In this document: positions 1-8,571 of the stretch, piece by piece
Layout of the letters: each line of letters begins with the position of its first letter
How positions within the stretch are numbered: position 1 is the first letter of the stretch
From: Herbidospora cretacea
GTDB lineage: Bacteria; Actinomycetota; Actinomycetes; Streptosporangiales; Streptosporangiaceae
Reading direction: 5' to 3'
Assembly (NCBI RefSeq): GCF_001570605.1
Contig: NZ_BBXG01000009.1
Span: forward strand, 310,001-374,000
DNA length: 64,000 bases
The notes under the pieces: generated by a model
Databases searched by the model: none
Told to the model about the DNA's origin: nothing
What the model saw: the letters and a program-made list of their open reading frames with translations, nothing else
Translations under genes and position numbers: made by a program

Positions 1-635
1 CACCACGCGATGAGGTCGCGCAGCTCCTGCTTGGGCGCGTTGGTGCCGGTCATCTGGTAGCGCCAGCGGCCCTGGTTGCCGTGCCAGGCCGACTCGCAGA
101 ACAGCACGTCGGGGCGCTTCTCGGCGAAGATCTCGCGCCAGTCCTGGAGACCGAACTCGATCTGGTCCCACTCGTACTTGAACGCCAGGCGGGAGAAGTC
201 GTCCAGGATCACCGCGACCTTGAGGTCGGGGCGGTTCTGGATGCCCTCCGGGTCGGGCCACTTCAGGTTCGGGATCTTGACCGTCGGGCCGCGCTTCTCG
301 GCCTCGGCCTGCACGTCGAAGGCCGACGGCGGAGCCTTGGGAGCCTTGTTGCCCCGCCACGCCCGGCGCAGGTCGCTCGGCAGCTTGACGATCTTCTTCG
401 GGTTGGTGCCGGCCTTGGTGATGGCCTCGCCCACCCGGTACTGACGCCCGGTCTGGGTGGCCTTCGCCTTCCAGAGCGCGTACTCGGCCCGCGCCTCCTG
501 GTAGGCGAGGCGGGTCTCCAGCTCGCGGATCGTCTCCTCGTAGAACTCGACGGTGCGGCGGTCCTCGGGCAGCCAGTTGACCGGGCCGAGGCGCTGGAAT
601 CTCGGCTCGTCGGGGGTCGCGTCGGTCTCAGACAT
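1..635 (-). CDS. CgeB/GT-B-like glycosyltransferase family protein (3' end outside window)
   Basis: The minus strand is open from an ATG at 635 to the window edge, about 211 residues with no stop, so the C-terminus is missing. It begins MSETDATPDEPRFQ, continues through a charged, probably helical region around residues 25-60 with many Glu and Arg, and reaches a Rossmann-like strand VAVILDDFSRLAFKYEW near residue 140. The segment RPDVLFCESAWHGNQGRW is typical of CgeB or spore-maturation-like glycosyltransferases; that family link is from memory. It lies 76 bp downstream of the epimerase gene on the same strand, so the two may be cotranscribed and serve the same surface polymer. The acceptor sugar is unknown. 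Confidence 0.7.
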   Translation of the reverse strand, partial: MSETDATPDEPRFQRLGPVNWLPEDRRTVEFYEETIRELETRLAYQEARAEYALWKAKATQTGRQYRVGEAITKAGTNPKKIVKLPSDLRRAWRGNKAPKAPPSAFDVQAEAEKRGPTVKIPNLKWPDPEGIQNRPDLKVAVILDDFSRLAFKYEWDQIEFGLQDWREIFAEKRPDVLFCESAWHGNQGRWRYQMTGTNAPKQELRDLIAW

Positions 636-711
636 GCCTCGTCCCTGCTCGTCGTCTCAAGGGTCGATATCGTACGGCGCAGGCCGTGGTCGTTTGGTGT
701 GTTTGTCGGAC

Positions 712-1854
712 TTAGTCCCCGACAGTGCTCCGGGCGGCCGGCGAGAGGTTCTCACCCTGGAGCCAGGCCGCGATCACCCGGGCGATGCGCGGACCGGCCT
801 TGCCGTCCCACAGCATCGGCAGGTCACCCGACGGCGTCGTCGCGCCGTTCGCCAGCGCGACGCCGGCCGCGGCGGGGAGCGAGGCGGGGGTCACCAGGCG
901 GTTGGTCCCGTGGGTCACCGTGATCGGGCGCTCGGTGTTCAGCCGCACGGTCAGGCACGGCACCTCCAGCATCGTGGTCTCCTCCTGGACGCCGCCCGAG
1001 TCGGTCACGACCAGCGCCGCGCCCCGGACCAGCGACAGGAAGTCGACGTAACCCAGCGGGTCGATGATCCGCAGATTCGGCCCGTCGACCAGACCGGCCT
1101 CCGCCAGCCGGGTGCGGCCACGCGGGTGCAGCGGCACGATCACCGGCACCTGCTCGGCGACCCCGAGCACCGCGTCGACGAGCTCCTTCGCGGCGGCCGG
1201 GTCGTCGACGTTGGCCGGACGGTGCAGCGTCGCGACGGCGTACGCGCCCGTGACGCCCAGGCGCTCCTGCACCGGCGCCGGGTCGAGCTTCGGCAGCGCG
1301 GAGAAGAGACTGTCGATCATCGGGTTGCCGACCAGATGGACCTTGGACGACGGCACGCCCTCGTTCGCCAGGTAGGACAGCGCCTCCGGCGAGGTCGCGA
1401 ACAGCAGCTCGGAGAGGCTGTCGACCACGATGCGGTTGACCTCTTCGGGCATCGTCCGGTCGAACGAGCGCAGGCCCGCCTCGACGTGGGCGGTGGGCAC
1501 CCCCAGCTTCGCGCAGACCAGGATCGCGGCGAGGGTGGAGTTGACGTCGCCGTACACGACCACGAGCGAGGGCTTCTCCCGCTCGACGACCTCTTCGAGA
1601 CCGACGAGGAGGGCCGCGGTCTGCTTCGCGTGGGAGCCGCTGCCGACACCGAGGTTCGCGATGGGTTCGGGGAGCCCGAGGTCGGCGAAGAACACGTCGG
1701 ACATCAGGGCGTCGTAGTGCTGCCCGGTGTGGACGATGCCCTGACGGATGCCCAGGTCGGCCAGTCCGTTGACCACGGGAGCGGCCTTCGGGAAGTTGGG
1801 CCGGGCGCCCAGGACGTGCAGGACGAGGGTGTCCTGGAGACGCGAATCCCTCAC
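712..1854 (-). CDS. wecB: UDP-N-acetylglucosamine 2-epimerase (non-hydrolysing)
   Basis: Interconverts UDP-GlcNAc and UDP-ManNAc in the cytoplasm. The 380-residue length is normal for the family. Signatures are GARPNF near residue 17, HTGQH at 42-46, GDVNST at 102-107, HVEAGLRS at 123-130, the MPEEVNR segment with catalytic acids, TLHR near 210 and DSGGVQEE near 285. The GT-B fold with substrate-binding HTGQH and catalytic Asp/Glu residues is established for WecB/MnaA. The gene diverges from a glycosyltransferase and lies about 1.8 kb from a nucleotide-sugar dehydrogenase, so the expected end product is UDP-ManNAc uronic acid for a wall or capsule polymer. Confidence 0.95.
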   Translation of the reverse strand: MRDSRLQDTLVLHVLGARPNFPKAAPVVNGLADLGIRQGIVHTGQHYDALMSDVFFADLGLPEPIANLGVGSGSHAKQTAALLVGLEEVVEREKPSLVVVYGDVNSTLAAILVCAKLGVPTAHVEAGLRSFDRTMPEEVNRIVVDSLSELLFATSPEALSYLANEGVPSSKVHLVGNPMIDSLFSALPKLDPAPVQERLGVTGAYAVATLHRPANVDDPAAAKELVDAVLGVAEQVPVIVPLHPRGRTRLAEAGLVDGPNLRIIDPLGYVDFLSLVRGAALVVTDSGGVQEETTMLEVPCLTVRLNTERPITVTHGTNRLVTPASLPAAAGVALANGATTPSGDLPMLWDGKAGPRIARVIAAWLQGENLSPAARSTVGD

Positions 1855-1893
1855 TGACCTTGCCTTTCATCCATGATGGGGGCAAACGTTGCC

Positions 1894-1899
1894 TATGGT
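1894..1899 (+). promoter_or_regulatory. possible -10 box (TATGGT) for the glycosyltransferase at 1911
   Basis: TATGGT fits the actinobacterial TAnnnT -10 pattern and lies 11 bp before the GTG at 1911. It would give a leaderless or nearly leaderless mRNA. The same hexamer occurs upstream of the aminotransferase at 12104. No convincing -35 was found. Confidence 0.3.
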
Positions 1900-1910
1900 A
1901 CGGTCACGCC

Positions 1911-3569
1911 GTGGTAGCTGAGGCCAACAAGCCCATTCCGGCAAAGGCCGCGAAGGCCAGTGCCCGAAGGTTCATGAAGGGGTTCGTCAAGAACCCGGTG
2001 ACGACGTCCCGGATCTTCGTGGGGAAGGTCGTGCAGGACCCCCTCCGGGTGGCGCACGCCGCCGCGGAGACCGTGCCGAAGCCGCTTCGCCCGCTCGTGG
2101 GCAAGGTGGCGTGGCCGGTCGCGCGGGTCGCCAAGGTCACGATCCGCAAGATGTGGCGGCGGATGGCCAGGGCGCCCCTCAACGACTCCCGGGCCGTGTT
2201 CGACGCGGGTCACATGACCCAGGCGATCGACATGCTCAAGCCCCATGAGCGCTGGGTCTTCATCAAGAAGCGGCTGTCCCTGTACGAGGGTGAGCGCGGC
2301 GCGCTGCTGCCCAACCCGATCCCGCCGAAGCCCAAGGTGATCATGGGTGAGCGGGTGCCGGGCCGGGCGCTGCACATCGTGACCAACGCGCTGCCGTTCA
2401 CGCAGGCCGGTTACACCGTGCGGACCCACCGCATCGTGACGGCGCAGAAGGCCGCCGGGCTCGACCCCCACGTGGTGACGAGCTGGGGCTGGCCCGCGCT
2501 CCAGGGCTTCCCCGACGTCGAGCCGTTCGAGGAGATCGACGGCATCCCCTACCGCCGGCTGCTGCCGAGCGGCCCGGACATCCCGATGGAGACCCGGGGC
2601 CGCATCACCCGCGGCGCCGAGGACATCACCGAGCTGGTCCGCCAGCTGCGCCCGCAGGTCCTGCACGCCGCCACCGACCACCGCAACGGGTCGGTCGCGA
2701 TGGCCGTGCGGGAGAGGACCGGCACCCCGTTCGTGTACGAGGTCCGCGGCTTCCTGGAGGAGACCTGGGCCAGCCGCGACCCGGCCCGCGTGGGCACCGA
2801 GCGCCACCGCCTGATGCGGGAGCGCGAGGCCACCATCATGAACTCGGCCGACGCCGTGGTGACGCTGGCCGAGACGATGGTCGGCGAGATCGTCGAGCGC
2901 GGCGTGCCGCGTGAGCGCATCTTCCTGGCGCCCAACGCCGTCGACGCGTCGCTGCTGACCGCCGAGTACGACGGCGCGTCGCTGCGCCGCCAGTACGGCA
3001 TCGAGGACCACGAGATCGTCATCGGCTCGGTGTCGTCGATCGTGGCCTACGAGGGCTTCGCGACGATGCTGTCGGCGGCCGCGTTGCTCAAGAGCGCCGG
3101 GACCCCCGTGAAGGTCCTGCTCGTGGGCGACGGGACCGAGCGCGAGAACCTGCTCGCGCAGGTGAACAAACTCGGTATAGGTGACATCGCGATCGTGCCG
3201 GGGCGCGTCGGGCCCGACGAGGCTCTCCAGGCGCAGGCGGCCATCGACATCTTCATCTGCCCCCGCGAGGACCTGCGCGTATGCCGTCTGGTGACGCCGC
3301 TGAAGCCGGTCGAGGCGATGGCGCTGGGCAAGCCGGTCATCCTGAGCGACCTGCCGGCCCTCGCGGAGCTCATCGGCGCGGGCGACCCGGGGATCCTCGT
3401 CCCGGCCGGGAACCCGGAAGCCCTGGCCAGGGCCGTGGCGGAGCTCCGCGACGACCCCGAGCGGCGGCGCAAGATGGGCGCCGCGGGCAAGGAGGAGGTT
3501 GCCGCGAAGCGAACGTGGAGCAGCCTTGCCAACACATATCGCGAAATTTACGAATCCCTCGCCCGCTAG
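1911..3569 (+). CDS. GT4-family glycosyltransferase with long basic N-terminus
   Basis: Predicted to move a sugar from a nucleotide donor to a surface-glycan intermediate at the cytoplasmic face. About the first 90 residues are Lys/Arg/Ala-rich (repeated KxVxxP-like stretches) and could bind membrane. A GT-B core follows, with the N-terminal lobe from about residue 145 (LHIVTNALPF) and the donor lobe from about 360. It contains FLAPNAVD, a GDG loop and the EX7E-like segment CPREDLRVCRLVTPLKPVEAM followed by LGKPVILSD. I chose GTG 1911 over the in-frame GTG at 1860, which would leave 5 bp to the divergent epimerase start. The acceptor is unknown; context suggests the ManNAcA-containing polymer. 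Confidence 0.85.
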   Translation: MVAEANKPIPAKAAKASARRFMKGFVKNPVTTSRIFVGKVVQDPLRVAHAAAETVPKPLRPLVGKVAWPVARVAKVTIRKMWRRMARAPLNDSRAVFDAGHMTQAIDMLKPHERWVFIKKRLSLYEGERGALLPNPIPPKPKVIMGERVPGRALHIVTNALPFTQAGYTVRTHRIVTAQKAAGLDPHVVTSWGWPALQGFPDVEPFEEIDGIPYRRLLPSGPDIPMETRGRITRGAEDITELVRQLRPQVLHAATDHRNGSVAMAVRERTGTPFVYEVRGFLEETWASRDPARVGTERHRLMREREATIMNSADAVVTLAETMVGEIVERGVPRERIFLAPNAVDASLLTAEYDGASLRRQYGIEDHEIVIGSVSSIVAYEGFATMLSAAALLKSAGTPVKVLLVGDGTERENLLAQVNKLGIGDIAIVPGRVGPDEALQAQAAIDIFICPREDLRVCRLVTPLKPVEAMALGKPVILSDLPALAELIGAGDPGILVPAGNPEALARAVAELRDDPERRRKMGAAGKEEVAAKRTWSSLANTYREIYESLAR

Positions 3570-3674
3570 AGATATTCACCAGGGACGCCGGATGTGCAGC
3601 ATCAGGCATCATTGGTGCCGACTTGAGATAGCCTTTGCGACCATGAAGTGTTCTCTCCACCTCCAGGCCACGTC

Positions 3675-4937
3675 GTGAGCGAGATCGATCTCACGGTCAT
3701 CGGGCTGGGCTACGTCGGCATGCCGCTGGCCAAGGAGGCCGTGGCGGCAGGTCTGAAGGTCGTCGGGCTCGACGTTGACGCGCGCAAGGTGGACGCGCTC
3801 AACGAAGGTCGTTCCTACATCGACGACCTCACCGACGCCGACCTCGACAGCATGATCTCCAACGGCTTCACCGCGACGCTCGACCCCACGGTGCTGGCCC
3901 GTTCCTCGACCATCGTCATCTGCGTTCCCACGCCGCTCGACGAGGACCACCGCCCCGACCTGTCGGCCGTCGAGGGCGCCACCCGCGCCGTCGCCGAGAA
4001 CCTGACCGAGGGCACCCTCGTGGTGCTCGAGTCGACGACGTGGCCCGGCACCACCGACGAGGTGGCCCGGCCGATCCTGGAGAAGTCGGGGCTCCTCGCG
4101 GGCGCCGACTTCCACCTGGCGTTCTCGCCGGAGCGCATCGACCCGGGCAACCCCAAGTTCGGGCTGCGCAACACCCCGAAGGTCGTCGGCGGCTACACCA
4201 CCGCCTGCCGCGACCGGGCGACCGAGTTCTACGCGCGCTTCGTCGAGCGGGTCGTCCCCGTCTCCGGGACGCGCGAGGCCGAGATGGCCAAGCTGCTGGA
4301 GAACACCTACCGCCACGTGAACATCGCGCTCGTCAACGAGATGGCGATCTTCTGCGACGAGCTGGGCGTGAACCTCTGGGAGTCGATCGAGGCCGCCGCG
4401 ACCAAGCCGTTCGGGTTCCAGAAGTTCCTGCCGGGTCCCGGTGTGGGTGGTCACTGCATCCCCGTCGACCCGTCGTATCTCTCGTACGCCGTGCGCAAGC
4501 TGGGCTTCCCGTTCCGGTTCGTGGAGCTGGCGCAGGAGATCAACGAGCGGATGCCGTCCTACGTGGTGACCCGCGTGCAGCGGCTGCTCAACCGCGACAA
4601 GAAGGCCGTCAACGGCTCGAAGGTGCTGCTGCTCGGGGTGACGTACAAACCCGACATCGCCGACGAGCGGGAGACGCCCGCGATACCGGTCGCCGAGGCG
4701 CTCATGGAGCTCGGCGCGGTCGTCAGCTACGCCGACCCCTACGTCAAGGAGTGGTCGGTCGAAGGTACTCCGGTGCCGCGCGAGGAAGACCTCGAGACGG
4801 CCATCCGGGAGGCAGACGTCACGGTGCTGCTCCAGCAGCACTCGATGTTCGACCTGGAGCTGGTCGAACGGCAGGCCCGCCTGGTGCTGGACACCCGGGG
4901 CGTGCTGGCGACCGGCGAACGCGTCGAGCGGCTGTAA
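3675..4937 (+). CDS. wecC: UDP-N-acetyl-D-mannosamine (UDP-GlcNAc/ManNAc type) 6-dehydrogenase
   Basis: Oxidises a UDP-amino sugar at C6 with two NAD+ to the uronic acid. The 420-residue protein has the Rossmann motif GLGYVGMP at 10-17, ESTTWPGT, FSPERIDPGN, the conserved Lys206 in EMAKLLENTYR and catalytic Cys261 in GVGGHCIPVDP. The N-terminus VSEIDLTVIGLGYVG fits the family when GTG 3675 is used; GTG 3648 is an alternative. UDP-ManNAc as substrate is inferred from the linked epimerase, because sequence motifs alone do not separate it from UDP-GlcNAc. It is followed after 13 bp by another glycosyltransferase in the same direction. Confidence 0.88.
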   Translation: MSEIDLTVIGLGYVGMPLAKEAVAAGLKVVGLDVDARKVDALNEGRSYIDDLTDADLDSMISNGFTATLDPTVLARSSTIVICVPTPLDEDHRPDLSAVEGATRAVAENLTEGTLVVLESTTWPGTTDEVARPILEKSGLLAGADFHLAFSPERIDPGNPKFGLRNTPKVVGGYTTACRDRATEFYARFVERVVPVSGTREAEMAKLLENTYRHVNIALVNEMAIFCDELGVNLWESIEAAATKPFGFQKFLPGPGVGGHCIPVDPSYLSYAVRKLGFPFRFVELAQEINERMPSYVVTRVQRLLNRDKKAVNGSKVLLLGVTYKPDIADERETPAIPVAEALMELGAVVSYADPYVKEWSVEGTPVPREEDLETAIREADVTVLLQQHSMFDLELVERQARLVLDTRGVLATGERVERL

Positions 4938-4950
4938 GGGGGCCAGGCGC

Positions 4951-6039
4951 GTGCACGTGCTCGTCATGACGGTGGTGCATCACCCCGAGGACGCCCGGAT
5001 CCTGCACCGGCAGATCCGCGCGCTCGTCGATGCAGGTCATGAGGTCACGTATGCCGCGCCCTACTCGGCGCGCGGGGTGGTGCCCCGCTCGTGGGTGAAC
5101 GGGGTCGACCTGCCCCGGGCGGCCGAGCGGCGGCGGTTCACCGCCGTGCGGGCCGCGCGCAAGGTGTTCAAGAGCATGCGCGGCAAGGTCGACATGGTGC
5201 TCATCCACGACCCCGAGCTGCTGTTCGCGGTCGCCGGGGTGCGCCATCGGCCGACGGTCGTCTGGGACGTCCACGAGGACACCCCCGCGACCCTGTCGCT
5301 GAAGCCGTGGCTGCCGTCGTTCCTGCGGCCGCCGACCCGGTTCATGGCCCGCATGCTGGAGAGCTGGGCCGAACGCAACTTCCACCTCCTGCTGGCCGAG
5401 ACCGCCTACGCGGGCCGGTTCCGGGAGGCGCACCTGGTCGTGCCGAACGAGACCTGGGTGCCCGACACCGTCTCGCCGCCCGGCGACGACCGGGTGGTCT
5501 ACCTGGGCTGGCTGTCGGAGGCCCGGGGCGTGCGCGAGGCCATCGAGGTCGGCCGCCTGCTGCGGCCCCACCGGGTGGTCGTCGAGCTCATCGGCTACGC
5601 CGACCCGCAGTCGCGCCGGATGCTGGCGGCGGCCGTGGAAGAGGGCGCGCTCGAATGGCGCGACTTCATGCCCAACGACGAGGCGCTCAAGCGGCTCGAC
5701 GGCGCGCTGGCCGGACTGTCGCTGCTGCACGACGAGCCCAACTACCGCCACTCCATGCCCACGAAGATCGTGGAGTACATGGCCCACGGCATTCCGGTCA
5801 TCACCACCCCGTCCCCCCGCGCGGTCGAGCTCATCGAGCGTTACCGCAGCGGCGTCGTGGTCCCGTGGAGCGACCCCGAGGCCGTCGCGAAGGCCGTGCT
5901 GGCCCTGCGTGACAACACCGAGGAGCGCCGCAACGCCGGCGCCCGGGGTTACGCCGCCGCCCGGGGCAACCACCACTGGCCCAACTCCGCCCGCCGGTTC
6001 GTCACCCAGCTCGAAGCCTGGACCGGCGTCAAGCCGTAG
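4951..6039 (+). CDS. GT4-family glycosyltransferase
   Basis: A 362-residue GT-B glycosyltransferase starting at GTG 4951 with MHVLVMTVVHHPEDARILHRQ. It has a WDVHEDTP segment near residue 107, a second Rossmann lobe with VVYLGWLSEARGV, and the nucleotide-sugar motif SMPTKIVEYMAHGIPVITT near residue 270. It probably adds a sugar to a lipid-linked or membrane-associated acceptor. It is 13 bp after the dehydrogenase and very likely cotranscribed with it. It shows no membrane segment. The exact donor and linkage cannot be read from sequence; the neighbouring UDP-ManNAcA enzymes make that donor a reasonable guess only. Confidence 0.87.
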   Translation: MHVLVMTVVHHPEDARILHRQIRALVDAGHEVTYAAPYSARGVVPRSWVNGVDLPRAAERRRFTAVRAARKVFKSMRGKVDMVLIHDPELLFAVAGVRHRPTVVWDVHEDTPATLSLKPWLPSFLRPPTRFMARMLESWAERNFHLLLAETAYAGRFREAHLVVPNETWVPDTVSPPGDDRVVYLGWLSEARGVREAIEVGRLLRPHRVVVELIGYADPQSRRMLAAAVEEGALEWRDFMPNDEALKRLDGALAGLSLLHDEPNYRHSMPTKIVEYMAHGIPVITTPSPRAVELIERYRSGVVVPWSDPEAVAKAVLALRDNTEERRNAGARGYAAARGNHHWPNSARRFVTQLEAWTGVKP

Positions 6040-6073
6040 TCTGCCCGTACGTCGATCCGGATGAGGTGACGGT

Positions 6074-7888
6074 TTGCGCTGGCTTGCTCTGCTCCTTGGG
6101 ATCGCGATCCTCGGGGGCGTGGCCACCGTCGTGATCGCCCTCCAGGAGCCGGAGCCCCCCCACGCCGCGCGCATCGGCAGCACCTCACCGTCCACCCCGA
6201 GCCCGACCCCGTCGGAAGCCGCTTTCACCGACCCGTGTGGCACGTTCGACACGAACATGCGCACGCCCTACTCGATCACCGGCTACTGGATCATGCCGTC
6301 GGCCGACCGCTGCAACTGGCGCCGTCAGCTGGAGGAGATCCACATGGTCGGCGGTGACACGGTGGTCCGCATCGGCTTCGGCCTCCAGCCCCGCTCGGTC
6401 GACGCCGAGGGCCGGATCCTCGAATCGCCCACCGGCGACGAGACCCCCAAGCCCGACGAACGCTACGGCTACTGCGTCGAAGACGGCCTGACCTGCTACC
6501 AGGCGGCCGAGCGCGACCTGAAGGCGGCCAACCCCGGCAACCGCGTGTCGTGGTCGTTCGTGTTCCGCACCGACGAGTCGTACGGCGACGGCGTGTTCCG
6601 CTGCCCGCAGATGGAGAAGAAGATCGTGATCGGCGAGCGGGTGTTCTTCCGCCTGATCGCCGACGAAGACGGCTCCGACGACGCGACCTGCGACTTCACC
6701 ACGACGGGCAAGGGCTACCACCTGATCCTGGTGTCGGCCGGTGCGACCGACAGCCTCACCGAGCTGCTCGACCTCGGCGACCGGTTCGGCATCAAGGTCT
6801 TCCCCTCGCTGCCGCTGGCCCCGCGCGACCCGACCGGCGTCACCCGCGCCAACCCGCGCCACATCGGCACCCTCACCACGCTGACCCGCCGCATTCTCCA
6901 GGACTACGGCAGCCGCTTCGCGGGCCGCGAGTCGCTCGGCGGCGTCTACCAGCCGTTCGAGCTCCAGATCAGAGACTGGGCCGACCCTGAGAACGTTCCC
7001 ACGCTCCAGGTGTACGCCGAACAGCACCGCATCGTCGAACAGACCCTCCCCGGCAAGCCGATCCTGGTCAGCCCCTATCTCGACGCCCGCAAACGGGTCG
7101 AGTACACCTCCACCCCCAAGCAGGTCGGCGAGGGCTTCAAGGCGCTGGCCCGCACGGGTGTCGGCATCATCGCGCCGCAGGACTCGCGTGGCACCGGCAA
7201 GGTCGGGCTGTTCTGGCCCAACTGGAAGAACCAGCCCGTCGACGAACGGCTGAAGCCGGTGGTGGGGGAGAGCACGTACAGCACCGCCTACTACGGCGCG
7301 ACCCGCGACTACTACCGGGCCATGTTCGAGTCGCGCCAGCAGCTGCGCGACGAAGAGGGCATCGACGTGCAGCTGTGGGCCAACGTCGAGGCGTTCGAGC
7401 CGTCGGCGAGCGAGAAGTGCGGCACGCAGGGGACCCGGGGCCGGACCGACAAGCCCCGTCTCGACACGGCGGTCACGCTGGTCGGGCCGTACGTGTCGAA
7501 GATCATCTCGTACATGTGGAGTGACTTCTTCACCTGCGGGACCCCGTCGCTGGCGGAGGATCTCGCGGTCGACTGGGAGCGCCCGATCGCCATCCAGGCC
7601 GTCCGCGAGAAGCGGGACATCCAGGAGGGCCTCCAGATCCGCGGCTACCACCTGCGGGACGTGAAGGTCACGCTGAGCTGGACCGGCCTGGAGACTCCGC
7701 GCGTGGTCGACTCGCAGTCGGTGGGCCTGTTCGACGGCGAGCCGATGGCCGACTTACCACCCGCTGTGGGGAAGGTGTGGATTCCGGTCGACTGGGCGAG
7801 CGTGCCGGCGGGCACCTGGGTCAGGGTCGAGGTGACCGCCGCCGACGGCCGCAAGGCCGCCGAGCCGGTTTACTACCACAACGAGTGA
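6074..7888 (+). CDS. membrane-anchored DUF4434 glycosidase-like protein
   Basis: A 604-residue protein starting at TTG 6074, preceded by GAGGTGA. Residues 2-22 form an uncleaved membrane anchor (LALLLGIAILGGVATVVIAL). A Ser/Thr/Pro linker follows, then an extracellular domain resembling DUF4434, a TIM-barrel family related to glycoside hydrolases. Glu296 in YQPFELQIRDW and Glu439 in LWANVEAFEP lie where a retaining glycosidase acid/base and nucleophile would be; this pairing is my inference. About 160 C-terminal residues look like a beta-sandwich. Cys pairs (for example the CVEDGLTC segment) suggest disulfides outside the cell. It is the last gene of the polysaccharide run and may trim or hydrolyse that polymer. 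Confidence 0.75.
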   Translation: MRWLALLLGIAILGGVATVVIALQEPEPPHAARIGSTSPSTPSPTPSEAAFTDPCGTFDTNMRTPYSITGYWIMPSADRCNWRRQLEEIHMVGGDTVVRIGFGLQPRSVDAEGRILESPTGDETPKPDERYGYCVEDGLTCYQAAERDLKAANPGNRVSWSFVFRTDESYGDGVFRCPQMEKKIVIGERVFFRLIADEDGSDDATCDFTTTGKGYHLILVSAGATDSLTELLDLGDRFGIKVFPSLPLAPRDPTGVTRANPRHIGTLTTLTRRILQDYGSRFAGRESLGGVYQPFELQIRDWADPENVPTLQVYAEQHRIVEQTLPGKPILVSPYLDARKRVEYTSTPKQVGEGFKALARTGVGIIAPQDSRGTGKVGLFWPNWKNQPVDERLKPVVGESTYSTAYYGATRDYYRAMFESRQQLRDEEGIDVQLWANVEAFEPSASEKCGTQGTRGRTDKPRLDTAVTLVGPYVSKIISYMWSDFFTCGTPSLAEDLAVDWERPIAIQAVREKRDIQEGLQIRGYHLRDVKVTLSWTGLETPRVVDSQSVGLFDGEPMADLPPAVGKVWIPVDWASVPAGTWVRVEVTAADGRKAAEPVYYHNE

Positions 7889-7901
7889 TCGCGGCAGCGT
7901 G

Positions 7902-7907
7902 TAACGT
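7902..7907 (+). promoter_or_regulatory. probable -10 box (TAACGT) for a leaderless NUDIX-family regulator
   Basis: TAACGT ends 7 bp before the ATG at 7915, the spacing expected for a transcript that starts at the start codon. There is no ribosome binding site in between. No clear -35 is visible. Confidence 0.4.
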
Positions 7908-7914
7908 GCCTGCC

Positions 7915-8571
7915 ATGGTCCCGCGCATCCCCGTCAGCGTGGATCTCGTCGTGCTGACGGTCAGGTCGAACGCTCTCTGCGCCCTCGTGTGGCGCCGGGA
8001 CCGGCCGCCTTACGCGGATCTGTGGGCCCTGTCGGGCGGCTTCATCCATCTCGACGAGGACCTCCCGGCCGCCGCCGCCCGCGTGCTCGCCGAACGCGCC
8101 GGCATGGCGGGCGCGCCCGTGCATCTGGAGCAGTTGCGCACCTACGGCTACCCCGACCGCGACCCGCGCCAGCGCGTCGTGTCGGTCGCCTACCTGGGCC
8201 TGGCCCCCGACCTGCCGGCCTCCACCGAGGCCCACATGAGCTGGCAGCCGCTGAGCGAGCTGACCGAGATGGCCTTCGACCACCGCCGCATCATGATCGA
8301 CGGCCTGGAGCGGGCCCGGTCGAAACTGGAGTACACCTCACTGGGCGCGGCCTTCTGCCCGCCCGAGTTCACGGTCGCCGAACTGCGCAGGGTGTACGAG
8401 ATCGTGTGGGGCCGCCCGCTCGACCCGCGCAACTTCCACCGCAAGGTCACCAAGACCGAGGGCTTCCTGGTCCCGTCGGGCCGCACGACCACCCGCGACG
8501 GAGGCCGCCCGGCGATGCTCTACCGGCGCGGTCCGGCGGAGGCGCTTCACCCGCCGATGCTGCGGGTCTGA
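7915..8571 (+). CDS. NrtR-like regulator: degenerate NUDIX domain plus winged helix
   Basis: A 218-residue protein with a NUDIX fold (about residues 5-130) and a C-terminal winged helix (about 145-210; FTVAELRRVYEIVWGRPLDP then NFHRKVTKTEGF). This layout is that of NrtR, an ADP-ribose-sensing repressor. The NUDIX box is present in outline (GGFIHLDE, then ARVLAERAG), but the REUxEE core reads RVLAER. Two metal-binding glutamates are therefore lost, as in non-catalytic NrtR proteins. No NAD-salvage gene is adjacent, so its regulon is not evident. The ATG at 7915 is leaderless. Its 3' end overlaps the convergent XRE regulator by 25 bp. Confidence 0.8.
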   Translation: MVPRIPVSVDLVVLTVRSNALCALVWRRDRPPYADLWALSGGFIHLDEDLPAAAARVLAERAGMAGAPVHLEQLRTYGYPDRDPRQRVVSVAYLGLAPDLPASTEAHMSWQPLSELTEMAFDHRRIMIDGLERARSKLEYTSLGAAFCPPEFTVAELRRVYEIVWGRPLDPRNFHRKVTKTEGFLVPSGRTTTRDGGRPAMLYRRGPAEALHPPMLRV

